NCBI GenBank assembly: GCA_902728285.1
Contig: CACVBU010001197.1
Span: 195,140-259,139, forward strand
Length of the DNA: 64,000 nt
Direction of reading: 5' to 3'
From: Clytia hemisphaerica
Lineage: Eukaryota; Cnidaria; Hydrozoa; Leptothecata; Clytiidae
Shown here: piece after piece, positions 10,701 to 21,115 of the stretch
Numbering within the stretch: the first letter of the stretch is position 1
Layout: each line of letters opens with the position of its first letter
Position numbers and translations under genes: made by a program
Notes under the pieces: model-generated
What the model saw: only the letters and a program-made list of their open reading frames with translations
What the model was told of the DNA's origin: nothing
Database searches by the model: none

Positions 10701-10870
10701 AAACATTGATTCTGGTTTGTATTCACAGCATGTCAAAATCACCGTTCCTTTGTACGTTCAAAGAGCTGCGTGATTCGAATCAACAACTGGAATGCTCAAA
10801 ATCCAAATTTTACATGGCACCTGAAAGCTTGTCCCATCTAAAATGCAAGTTTTTGACCATTAACCATTGA
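7765..10870 (+). CDS. NAA80-ACTMAP fusion: actin N-acetyltransferase joined to actin maturation protease
   Basis: Three exons in consistent phase (7765-8206, 8961-9046, 9836-10870) encode 520 residues. Residues 1 to about 195 form a GNAT acetyltransferase resembling NAA80: VVGHVKIAK, the acetyl-CoA motif RGLGFG (145-150), and STDDKVTFYEHLGY across the exon 2/3 junction. NAA80 acetylates the processed acidic N-terminus of actin. From about 230 to the end the protein resembles ACTMAP (C19orf54), the cysteine protease that removes the acetylated first residue of actin: a proline-containing segment (CIPIPW), the nucleophile in AGPSCG (Cys290), and the histidine in KAHW (His411). Proteolysis precedes NAA80 acetylation in animals, so one chain would hold both steps. 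An acidic, Ser-rich insert (about 75-115) interrupts the GNAT domain. The domain join lies inside exon 3 with no stop or splice site between. Introns hold AT-rich sequence with no recognised element. Cytosolic by homology. Confidence 0.88.
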
Positions 10871-11526
10871 ATTTTATTTAGCATTTTTAACATTCACGGA
10901 AATCTTGCAAAAACAGTCATTATACTTTATTTTTGATTGAATATAAAATTTTATTTCAAATTTATGACATTCTATTTATTTTATCATTTTGTAAGAATTG
11001 TATTTAATTTTTATATTAACAAAATATTTTATACAAACAATGTACACAATATTTTTGCATAGAAATTAGATTTATTTACCAATGTTGCTTACTTATTCTT
11101 ATTCTATCTCTCAAATTCGTTACTATTCGTTATTGGTAGATTTCCCTAGCTCTTTTCTAGACCCTTTATGAAAACTTTTTGATTGGTTACGTATTAGGTA
11201 GGACAACTCGTTTACAGGGATAATCAGATGGTTTGAGATTTTTCACTTGTGGATTCGTTTCATCGTCCTAAGCGAAACTTTCAAATTTGTTTGTCTAGTT
11301 AACTCTTTTCCAAATCGAGATTTAAGATTTATGTCAAATTTTTTTTTTTTTTTGCTGAAAATTAAAAACCTATACAAAATATTTTAAAACCATCTGACTA
11401 TCCTTTTAGGCTATACAATTTGTTGAATTCGTTATAGTGGTGAAAACCGCATGAATTGTGATTTCCTTTATACTTTTCATTTAGAGATTCGTTCATACTC
11501 CTTTTAATATTACTTTCATCTTCTAG
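10871..11526. other. Spacer between NAA80-ACTMAP and PAXX
   Basis: AT-rich 3' flank of the fusion gene, then a decayed TTAA-family MITE (11214-11408). A strong acceptor-like sequence (…tttcatcttctag) directly abuts the PAXX ATG, so PAXX probably has an upstream non-coding exon here whose position I cannot fix. Confidence 0.5.
11214..11408. mobile_element. Decayed foldback MITE related to the element at 58200
   Basis: The left end contains 'AGGGATAATCAGATGGT' and the right end 'AACCATCTGACTATCCT', the same terminal sequences as the well-preserved element at 58200-58502. The interior has diverged and the flanking TTAA is not preserved. Confidence 0.6.
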
Positions 11527-14500
11527 ATGAGTACACATACTAAATCAATAGAAGAAGAACTAAAAAATCTTTATTGTTATCTGGAAATCGATGGAGATAC
11601 CAAATTAACCGTTTTCACCAAAACTGATGATGGTGACGACAAATCTGTCATGATGTGGTAAGAAAGCTTCATTTTTTCCAAGACAGTAGCAAGAGATCAA
11701 TGATACCTTAAACCATGTTCGCACGTGACGGTTCCGTTTCGCTCCGAAACGGAATGAAGCCATTCTATTGTTTAGAAGTGACGTAACACTTGAATGTAAC
11801 CAATAGAATGACATCATTTAATCGTTTCGGAGTGAAACGGAACCGTCACGTGTGAACATGGTCTTATAGGAACGTGAACTATGGGAGTGACGAAAATAAT
11901 TTGTTTTATCGGAAAATATTTTAGTAGGTACAGAGGTTTTTAGTTACACATTTTCTGCCATTATGGAGGCAAACGTTGTGTATATGAAACCGGGAGGGAC
12001 GGAGAGTGACGAAAAATTGTTTATGGGAAATATTTCTATAGGTACATGTTTGACTGAGCTACGCAGTTTCTTATGGTAGTAAATGTTCGAATCTGCAGAG
12101 GTGATCCATTGCGCAAAGTAAATGTTTGCTTTCATAATGGCGGTCATTACGTAACATAACCAAACATGAACAACCTCTAGTTGATTTCAGTTTTCCGTCC
12201 TTTTCATTCAGCACATGTGATGGATGCAATGTTTTCACCTACACACTTTCTGATGGCAACATTACTGACTTGGTAAGACAAAGAAAGTCCATTTATTTAG
12301 ACAGACTCCTTTTGTTTTTTTGTCCAATGTCCAATGTAGGAAGAGAAAATTTCTTTCTGCATCAGTTTTTCTCTAAAGTGACGACAAAGGCTCATTATGT
12401 AAGAAGGTCGTCCAGTTATCACTTCATATGGATTTAGTTATGTGTTAGATGATTAATCTTTTTGGTCTGAAGTACTGTGATGATCTTTTTTAAAAGAGAA
12501 CGTTTGCCACGAACTGATCTTCTCGGATCCCTCTTTTGCTTGCAAAAGTAGCTTGAGCGTGCTAAAGCTATTTTATTATAAATACAAGATTTCAGGAGGG
12601 TAAGAAATGAAATCTTCTTTCAAATTTATAGGTAGCTGATGGGGGATTCTCAGACAGAAATTCTTTGTTGGATCATATCAGGTAAGATTTACATGTTAGT
12701 AAAAGCCCTTTTTCAATTACTCATCATCTGGTTGAGGCTATCACTATGACTCGCTACCAATCCGCCGACTTGTACCGCAAAAGACTATGTTCGAATCTCA
12801 AGAATTTCCAGGAAGGGTGTCAGGGAAGCATGCTGATAGACTCTCTACCTGTTTTTTTTGTTGATGACATCACAACGATAATCTTTTCCCGATATGCCTG
12901 AATACCGTACTGTCAGCATCTTGGTGATACCCCCTTGCCCTTGTTTTGCCTGAACCAAGAGTTGTAAAGAAGAATTAAGAAATGTTAGCTCTAGTTTAGA
13001 CGGTCGATTTTTATTCAAATTGATAGAGTAGGCAGAAAGTGGGCAGAAAAGTGGTTGTTAAAAACTGTGCAAAAAGATTGAAAGAAGTCAATGAAGTGCC
13101 ATCAACAGAGGGCTATGCATCGACTTTAGACAACCAACTTTCTGCCCACTTTAATTCATAATAAACCAGCTGCGCTGGAAGGTCAGCCTAAATTGCTTAA
13201 TATGATTAGAAAGATATGTTGTTAAAAATTGATATGATTTACTAAAACGAGAGTGAAAAAATCATCAAATTTACGTTTGTATACAATATGGATTAAAAAT
13301 ATGCCATGTTACAATCTGTATGAGAGAATAATTATTCGTCTCTTAATTATTAGGATAGATATTTAGATAATAAAAATTAGATATACAGATGAACAGCAAC
13401 AAAAGGCTACATCAACAACAGATTCATGAAAATAAAAATCCTTGCAAGGAAGTTAAAAGCAAGGCATACTGTACTTATCAAAAATCACAAAATTGTATAC
13501 ACTTTTCATTTTTCACTAAGCTTAGACTTATAATTATATTCTAGCTCAAACTGGACAAAAGATCAAAAAAGTTTCAAAAACAAAGATGCTGTAAATCAGT
13601 AAAAGTTAAAATGGTGTCATTCTTATTCATCTTAAAACTGCAGAGAAATAGTTTAGCTTAAAACTACATGTTTTTTATAATAAGCAATGAAAAATTCAAA
13701 AAAAGTTTACACTGATCTAAAATTTATTCAAATTTAAAGTTTTATGTTTAGCATACCCGGTGTCGTCCCAGAAAGACTGTAATTATTGTACTGTATTTTC
13801 CCTAATCTGAGCCTAAATATGCTTAAAAGTGCAATATTTATCTATTAAAAAATATTTAATCCATTTATATACATTTATTATTTATCATTATTAGTCCAAA
13901 ATGTATAAGTGTCCGCCATCAAATCACAGTGAAAAAATGCAAGTCTAGAAAAACATAATTTCTGTCAATAATTTGATGAAGAATACTTCAGCCTTTCTGA
14001 AATTTACATAAGGCGCTGCACTTTAAATATATATAGTTGATTAATTTCCATTTACGCTTGATCATAATTATCTCCAAGTCAAAAAGAACAAATGCAAGTG
14101 TCTGCTTTCAAATCGCAGTGAAAACTTAAGTCTAGAAAAAATCATTTTTACGTCAATAATTTGATCAAGAACTTCGGTCTTTCTCAAATTCACAAGGAGC
14201 GGTACTTTAATATACTTGATCAATTTCCATTTACGCTTTATCATAATTATCTCCAAGTCAGTCCGTCCAAAAAAACAAATGTATATAACTGCCATGAGTG
14301 AAAAACGCAAGTCTAAAAAAATCATTTTTGCGTCAATAATTTGATGAAGAACTTCGTTCTTTCTCAAATTTACATAGGAGTTGTACTTTAATATACTTGA
14401 TCAATTTCCATTTACGCTTTATCATAATTATCTCCAAGTCGGTCCAAAAAAACAAATGTAACTGCCAGTGAAAAACGCAAGTCTAGAAAAAAATCATTTT

Positions 14501-17500
14501 TGCATCAATAATTTGATGAAAAACTTTGTTCTTTCTCAAATTTACATAGGAGCTGTACTTTATTATACTTGATCAATTTCCATTTACGCTTTATTATAAT
14601 TATTTCCAAGTCGGTCCAAAAAAACAAACGTAACTGCCAGTGAAAAACGCAAGTCTAGAAAAAAATCATTTTTGCATCAATAATTTGATGAAGAACTTCG
14701 TTCTTTCTCAAATTTACATAGGAGCTGTACTTTAATATACTTGATCAATTTCCATTTACGCTTTATCATAATTATCTCCAAGTCGGTCCAAAAAAACAAA
14801 CGTAACTGCCAGTGAAAAACGCAAGTCTAGAAAAAAATCATTTTTGCGTCAATAATTTGATGAAGAACTTCGGTCTTTCTCAAATTCACATAGGAGCGAT
14901 ACTTTAATATACTTGATCAATTTCCATTTACACTTTATCAATATTATCTCCAAGTCCAGAAGAACAAGCATATAAAATGCCTATCAAATCAAAAAATAGA
15001 AAACACTCAAGTTCGAGAAAACATTATTTTTGTGAATAATCAGATAATTAAGCTGTGAACTGTAATATATATACACTCCATCAAATTCCAGTAATTGTTG
15101 GTCGTTATTCTATATTCAAGTCCAAAATGAAAAAATATGTTTTCATGCTACAAAATAAATAAATGAGGTTTATATCTAGCATGTAAAAAAATAACTCACA
15201 ATTCAGGAAAAAACTTGAGCAAATAAGTTAAAATCTTCATACTTTAAAGAAAAGAACATCCTTATAATTTAACTCCAGTGTTGCATCTTCCTTAGTTATA
15301 AGTTTAAAAGCCATTTCAACAAGATGTAATGATTGTATAAATAAAAGCTGGCAAGAGATAAACACCGAACGAACGAAAAAGACTTATTGCTTGAGCCGCC
15401 ATCTTGAAACACCACATTATGATCTGTAAAAACAACGCACGCTAAAAGTACGCAAAAAGTTAACCCGATCGGAAGAAAGTTTAGAAATCAAAGTGATATC
15501 GGGAAATCGGAATAAAAAAACCAAACTCTTAAGTTGCGGCTGGAAAAAAGGGATTTGAAGGGTCATCGGAGCTGACCAATAAGAATAGGCAAGGTGAAAA
15601 GTGGGCCGTCTAAACCAGAGCTAAAATGCCTCGATACTTTATCACAGGAGCTGTTTCCAAAGCAACACAGTGAAAGCTACCATATTTGATGAGTACGTCA
15701 TAACACGTTTTGAAAAGGACAGTCTCTCATTAACGTTGAAATGCCACAGTACAACAGCAGTGGAACGAAAGACTATCTTACAATACTCCTATCTCAAAAT
15801 GGCCGACGAACTAGAAAAATATAAAGCAAGAGTCAAAGGTTTGTTTTTGAAGCTATTACCAGTATTTGGTTTAATTTTATAGGAAGATAAAATGAGTTTA
15901 CCGATCTTTCTTGACTCGCATCAATACTCTTTTTTCATCGAGGCAAATTTTCTCCCTTGCCTCCGTTAGATTTTGTCAAAATCGATCAAAGCTCAGTTGG
16001 CTGAAGCATAGCTTTCGTATCATTTAAATGATGAGTTCACATCCATTTGTCGCGAGCATTAATATGATATATAGTTTTTACCTCTTTTTAAACTTCGAAA
16101 TTTTGAAATAAATTCAGTATAGAGAATTCTGCTAAATAATGTTCAACAACAATATACTCTTTCGTGCTTAATTATAAAGGGTTAGAATAAGCAGGGGGTG
16201 GTGCTCTAGGGAAAATCCATAAAATGGGGGGGGGGGGGGTCAATATTAATTAATTTTTGGGTGATCTTCCTAAACCCCCTAGAGGAAAATGAAGGTTTTT
16301 TCAGAAAAATTTCATAAAATGGGGGTAATTATGAAATGCTTTTTTTGTTTTTTTTTCGAAAAATTGCAAAGTGACCCCATCTACAATTAAGCACGAAAGA
16401 GTAAGTAGTTTTTACCTTATTGGTGTCAATTTTTAGAGCTTGAAGAGAGCAACAATAAAAGAAGTTTTGCAGAACCTTCTACATCCGTTATTACACCTTC
16501 CATCTTTGGTAATATCCCAATGCAATGTTTATTTATCACAATATCATAAGATTGGATGATTTGTGGCAAAATATTTACGTGGGAGCTTTTTTCGTTGCCA
16601 AGGTCTTTCCATTGTTCATACAATGTCTTTCCATCGTTCATACAATGTCTTTCCATCGTTCATACAATGTGTTCCGAAAAAAAGTGGACAAATTTTTGTA
16701 TGATGTAAAATCCTCATAATTTATGCCGAATTTCATGCTTTGTGTACTTAAAGTAAAATTTTCAAAATTTGTTTGAGGACTCCAAAATACTCAAAATGAC
16801 TGAAAATCATGTCTGAGGGGGATTTGGAATAGTTTTAATCCTTGAAAATAACTTTCAAAGGTCTCTTTAATATTTCAATCTCAAAAACCTCCGCATTCGG
16901 AAGCGATCACAAGGCTCTTCTTTCGATAGCTATCTACACGAAGGTAGGGGAGGACGTAGGGGAGGACTCCACTTACCCTTGATCCTTCTTTTAATTGTCA
17001 AGTAGAGAGGCATTAAGTAGTCTTTGGCATGACCCGACCGGGGACCTTGCGCACCGTAGCCGGATGCTCTACCATTGCACTATGGTCTCGATTCTACCTC
17101 TTTGTTTTTAGTGTGTTTCTTTTTTACATTTTAGAGCCTGACGTGAAACGACCCAAAGTTACAAAACCAAAAGTCAACAAAAATAGCAGTATTGTTAATC
17201 CTGGCGTCAGAAAGTAAGTTCACTCACATATCAAACCTCCAGGGTCACCAAAAATGGAGGATTTAAGAATCCAAATTCGAACTCTTAGTAAAAATGAGGA
17301 GGGTGAATAGCCTTTACTGACTGAAGAAACTTTACTTGGGACAAATTAGAAATGAGACAACCTGATGAGAAAGATATAAAACAAAAGACAAATTTTGGGT
17401 GCGTTTTTTTGGACTTGGAGATTTGTCACTAAAGCTGAAAGAAATATAGAATCGAATGGCGCTTCAAATTTTATTATTGGACTTTATTATTGGATATTAT

Positions 17501-17663
17501 TTTTACTATTGAAACTCTTTGTAACCGTTGAGAATTTCAAAAGCCATTTTTGCCATTGTTGAGAATTCATTTACATACTTCTAGACTAAAATAACTGTTT
17601 TTGCTTCTTATATTTTTTCGTTGTAGGAAGAAAGCAGCGAGAGGAGTAGTGTTTGATGACTGA
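11527..17663 (+). CDS. PAXX: PAXX, XRCC4-superfamily DNA end-joining factor
   Basis: Seven exons with matching phases: 11527-11657, 12212-12272, 12632-12681, 15663-15838, 16437-16508, 17135-17213, 17627-17663. Together they encode 201 residues, against 204 in human PAXX, which supports the start. PAXX stabilises Ku at double-strand breaks in non-homologous end joining. The N-terminal part fits the small beta-sandwich head (LYCYLEIDG…, TYTLSDGNITDL, EKDSLSLTLKC). Then comes a helix (KMADELEKYKARVK) matching the dimerising coiled coil, a polar linker, and a basic tail with SIVNPGVRKKKAARGVVFDD. That tail matches the human Ku-binding peptide (…INPGFKSKKPAGGVDFDET), including the NPG and the VxFD end. 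The large intron 3 contains a satellite array. A MITE ends 33 bases before exon 5. Nuclear by homology. PAXX evolves fast, so the C-terminal motif is the main evidence. Confidence 0.88.
11709..11868. mobile_element. Foldback MITE in PAXX intron 1
   Basis: Two long arms are near-exact inverted repeats: CCATGTTCGCACGTGACGGT at the left and ACCGTCACGTGTGAACATGG at the right, continuing inward as CCGTTTCGCTCCGAAACG and its complement. About 160 bp. A diverged relative is at about 60990-61240. Confidence 0.8.
11872..12100. repeat. Degenerate two-copy duplication
   Basis: Two similar segments, starting near 11885 and 12000, share 'gggagtgacgaaaa(a)t', 'tttatcggaaaatatttt/tttatgggaaatattt', 'aggtaca' and 'ttctgccattatgg/tttcttatgg'. 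It lies in PAXX intron 1 with no coding potential. Confidence 0.4.
13895..15050. repeat. Satellite array, about 172-180 bp unit, six or more copies
   Basis: Successive 'GATCAATTTCCATTTACGCT' motifs near 14040, 14220, 14400, 14572, 14744 and 14917 mark units of about 180 bp at the left and 172 bp in the centre. The inner units are the most alike and the outer ones are diverged, the usual pattern of a tandem array homogenised in its middle. It occupies about 1.1 kb of PAXX intron 3. Partial units trail to about 15050. No coding potential. Confidence 0.9.
16155..16403. mobile_element. TA-flanked MITE in PAXX intron 4
   Basis: Terminal inverted repeats TACTCTTTCGTGCTTAATTA and the complementary end at 16384-16403. 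The interior is G-rich ('aaaatggggggggg'). The right end is 33 bases from the acceptor of PAXX exon 5, so it supplies most of the sequence just upstream of that splice site. Confidence 0.75.
16608..16674. repeat. 21-bp tandem repeat, three copies
   Basis: 'tctttccatcgttcatacaatg' is repeated three times head to tail with one substitution in the first copy. Intronic (PAXX intron 5). Confidence 0.8.
17024..17092 (-). pseudogene. tRNA-related fossil (tRNA pseudogene or SINE head)
   Basis: The complement of this stretch reads like the body of a tRNA: an A-box-like 'ATGGTAGAGCATCCGG', a candidate anticodon loop CTACGGT (would be ACG, Arg), and 'AAGGTCCCCGG' leading into a B-box-like but defective 'GGTCGGGTC' that lacks the canonical GGTTCGANTCC. 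The anticodon and acceptor stems do not pair well, so I do not call it functional. It sits in PAXX intron 5, about 40 bases before exon 6. Confidence 0.5.
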
Positions 17664-19030
17664 ATGAAAAAGATAAACCAGAGAGATGTAAGCACATTCA
17701 AAATTTGTTTTGCTATAATAAGGTACATCGTTAGAATGAGGTACCCGAAGGAATTTCGCCAAAATTGTCCAAAATAAGTTCTAGCAAAACTGCTGTGCTA
17801 CATTAACGAAACTTTTTCCTAGTGTAAACCATTGCGGCTCCATATTATTCCCTTTCTCAAAATACTTTCAATGTCTTTTCATCTTCTTGTATTCAGGTAC
17901 GCTTTCAGATTCTTTACCCCCGTCCTTTCAAGAGTACCAATTTGATTGGCTGATTGGAAATATCAAATATCGAAAATTTTGTCGAAGAGAAAAATGTATT
18001 GGTAGCCAAATAGACTAAGTGGTGAGGACCTAAACTTGTTTAGGAAGAAAATTTGGCTTTGGAGAACTATGTACCTGAACTTCACTTGGATTTTATTGTT
18101 CATAATTTAATGGAAATCAAAAGCTGATGACTTTTACCATGGAATCAATGTACAGTTTTCTGTAGACGAAAACCGAAGATCGATATCGTTGAACTGGAAC
18201 GACCAGTATATTAAAAAAGTGGAAAACTTAAAAGTACCTAAAGTATTAATTCGATATTTTTTACTTTGTCTAAATGGAAATTATGACCGTATTTTAGCCA
18301 AGGAAATGGACCGTAAGGGATCGACCCTTTTCGCCTAAATCTCAACAAATTTGGCTAAACTTTCTCTGCACTGTGAGAGTCGGATTTCAACGGCCTAATT
18401 TTCCTAATTTTGGATCGCACGTACGGTTGTTTTTTGAATCGAGAGCCCCTCCTGGAGCTTTAAAAATATCTATGAGATGCTGTCAAAAAGATCCCGTTGT
18501 AGTAATTATTCTTTTATATGTATGAAAAACCGCTCTATCGGGTATCGAAATTTTTCCTTACATTGGCCCCTAACGAAGTCTTAAGAGGTACTAAATAGGC
18601 TCTAATTGAAATCAAAGGAAATTTTAGACGATAATCAGTTTATCATTGGAAAGGTGCATACTCCTTGGACGTAATTCAAACATCGTTTCTAATTTGTACT
18701 TTCAAACAAAGTAGGACATTTGAGTTCATACCAGAATGGACCAGGAGAAATCATTTTTAACATAGACCTATTGTATTGATTTGTAGAGGTCAAATTAAAA
18801 TGTTTTTTTGCAAAAGTTGGCATTTTTGGATTCGGAATATTACCCAATAAAAGTAATCATTTGCACTTTTAGATTATTTATTCTAAATAAACACTGTAGA
18901 TTAATTAGAAACTAAGTGATATGTATCCCAAATCTCTATATATTTGGTAAGCTTTGGCACCCATGCTTTTATTTCCAATCTAGTTCGTTTTTAAAGATTT
19001 TGGAATTACACAAAAATCATCATCATCATC
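17664..19030. other. Spacer between PAXX and the secreted-protein gene
   Basis: PAXX 3' flank followed by about 1.2 kb without any supported gene or clear repeat. The last about 100 bases contain a TATA-like box (about 18938) and the 5' leader of the next gene. Confidence 0.5.
18936..18947 (+). promoter_or_regulatory. Candidate TATA box for the secreted-protein gene
   Basis: 'tctatatatttgg' lies about 90 bases before the ATG at 19031, a sensible distance for a short 5' leader. It was identified by pattern alone in an AT-rich background, so it is weak evidence. Confidence 0.35.
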
Positions 19031-21115
19031 ATGAAGTATTTGGTTTTGATTGCTTTTATTGCTTTTGCTGCAGCACAGCCTGCTGTAAGTTCTTCACCAA
19101 TTTTTATCATAATTTTCTTTGTAACTTCTTGAAACAGATATTGTCCAAAGTCGGCTATAAGATTTTCATTGTTCCGGTGAGACAGGGCTGTTAGCTTGAA
19201 TTTTTGGAGGATCAAATTATTTTCTTTTGAAAGGAAGGATAAAGTTTTTTATCCAATGTATCCCCAAATCAAGCCTTAGATTTCTCTAGACCCCTAATGG
19301 AATTTGATGCTTCGTGCAATCGCATGTCACTTATCAAAATTTGATATAGCTCAATTTTTGACGTTTTTGGGCAGTCTCAGAAAAAAAAAATTATTATTCA
19401 TTTTTAGCATAGCCATAACTTTTGTTCTAGTGGACCAAATTAATGAATGACCCAAAGTTTAAGTTTATCGTTTTATCTTTTCTCTTTCCAATGGAATAAA
19501 TGTACTTCTGGTACACCCGGTACATTAGCAAAGATGAATGATTTGGACAAGAAGGGTGTTTTTTAGATGGTTATATCAGATTTTCTTCCTTAGAATGACA
19601 AAAGATTCTTCAATAAGATCACCAATTTTGGCAAGAATGTCGTCGATGCTGGTAAAGGTGCAGTTGATAAAGTCACCGATTATTTTGGTGGAGATGACAA
19701 ACCCTCAGTATGTATTTATTATTTAGATATTTGCTTATTTCAAAATTGTTTCAAATTAGTTTTGTGAGGGTACCTAGATTAGGCCAAAATTGTTTGAATG
19801 AACGAGAATATAAAAGCTCACTTTCAATGTTCATCTGTAACATGTTCTTCTTAAGCATTAATCTTTATCAACTTGTATTTCTGCGAAAACCACCTAAAAG
19901 TATTTTCTGTTATCGGTACCCAACAATAGAGAGGTTCTTGAAAAACCTCCGTATAATTCGTATTGTAATGTGTCTTTCGGCATTCTATTTTCAGCTCAAA
20001 GATAGATTGTCTGACTTGAAAGACGAATTGGAATTGATTCGAGTTCATAACGAAAAACATATGATGAATGTCACCAACAAAACTAACCATGGTCTTAACA
20101 GAGTTGCCAATGCTTTGGATAAACTCAATGATAATGCTATGGACAAAATTATCTCTGTAAGTTTTTATACGCAACACCTGTTCGTTATTTTCAGACGGTA
20201 GATAATTACCGTTATTTCTCCCACCTTGTTTTTTGACTTTTAAGACTGGTGATTTTAAGTAGTTTTTTTTTGTGCTTTGACCAGCAAAATTTACCGTTGG
20301 TCCGGGCCTTAATACCGAGTTTATGGTTTATGTATCGGAGGATACTGAAGACGATGGTATAAGTGAAATCGATACAAAACAAAGTCGATAGTTGATGTAC
20401 GGCTCTATATCGCCTTTGCTCACCTAAACAGACGACGGTAAGTGGACCACCAAAGTGGACGGTGATTTTGGAGAATCAACTTTATTTAATACCGTCCTCC
20501 TCGATTTATCTCGAATACATAAACTCGCTAATAAGACACCTGTAAGAGGTTTGCAATAAAGTGGTATTTATTTTATTAAAATGCTCACGTTAATAAATTG
20601 CCATTCTTAGGTTAATGTACATTAATTTAGCTACATGTTTTTTCTACAAGCATAATGTTTATAAGCATATGCAGGTTCAGTTTTTGGTACCAAACAATGG
20701 CTCTATTGTTGAGTACAATAGAATGCTAAGCATAATGCGAGCCTGATATAGGGGCAGACACTTTGCTTATAATTATTAAAAAACATGTAGGTATTTCCAA
20801 AATCACTTTCAACGTTTTTTGATTTAGTCTATCCATTCCCAATGTCTTGCAATCTCCTATGACGAGAAATTTTCCAGTCTCAATTCTTGTTTGAATTTCT
20901 AAATTAACTTTCCCTTCGGGTATCATCTTCTTTTTCAGGTCGAAGATGTTTTGAACGACTTGGCTATTCGTCTTGAGGACACTTTGAACAAAGCTTCAGC
21001 TTACATGAGAGACGGTATCGATTATCTTACAGACATGCAAGAAAAACACAAAGAACACTTTCAAGAACACATTGATGGCCTTAAAGGAGATGTTGAAGAC
21101 ATCAAAGAAGATTAA
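19031..21115 (+). CDS. Secreted 181-residue helical protein of unknown family
   Basis: Five exons, all joined in phase 0: 19031-19084, 19138-19176, 19594-19707, 19995-20156 and 20939-21115. Exon 1 is a clean signal peptide (MKYLVLIAFIAFAAAQPA). The mature protein has no cysteines and is rich in Lys, Asp, Glu and Asn with regularly spaced hydrophobics, e.g. FGKNVVDAGKGAVDKVTDYF, LKDRLSDLKDELELI and LNRVANALDKLNDNAMDKI. This suggests long amphipathic helices or a coiled coil. The C-terminus is strongly acidic (…DVEDIKED). It resembles small apolipoprotein-like or helix-bundle secreted proteins in character only. I recognise no family and assign no function. Consistent phase and good splice sites make the gene itself likely. 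The 39-base exon 2 is the least certain exon. Confidence 0.72.
20312..20534. mobile_element. Dispersed inverted-repeat element, copy 1
   Basis: Begins 'ACCGAGTTTATG' and ends 'CATAAACTCGCT', with shared internal text 'caaaacaaagtcgatagttg' and 'gcaaagtggacggtgattttgg'. A closely similar copy lies at 39488-39714. It is in intron 4 of the secreted-protein gene. Confidence 0.75.
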
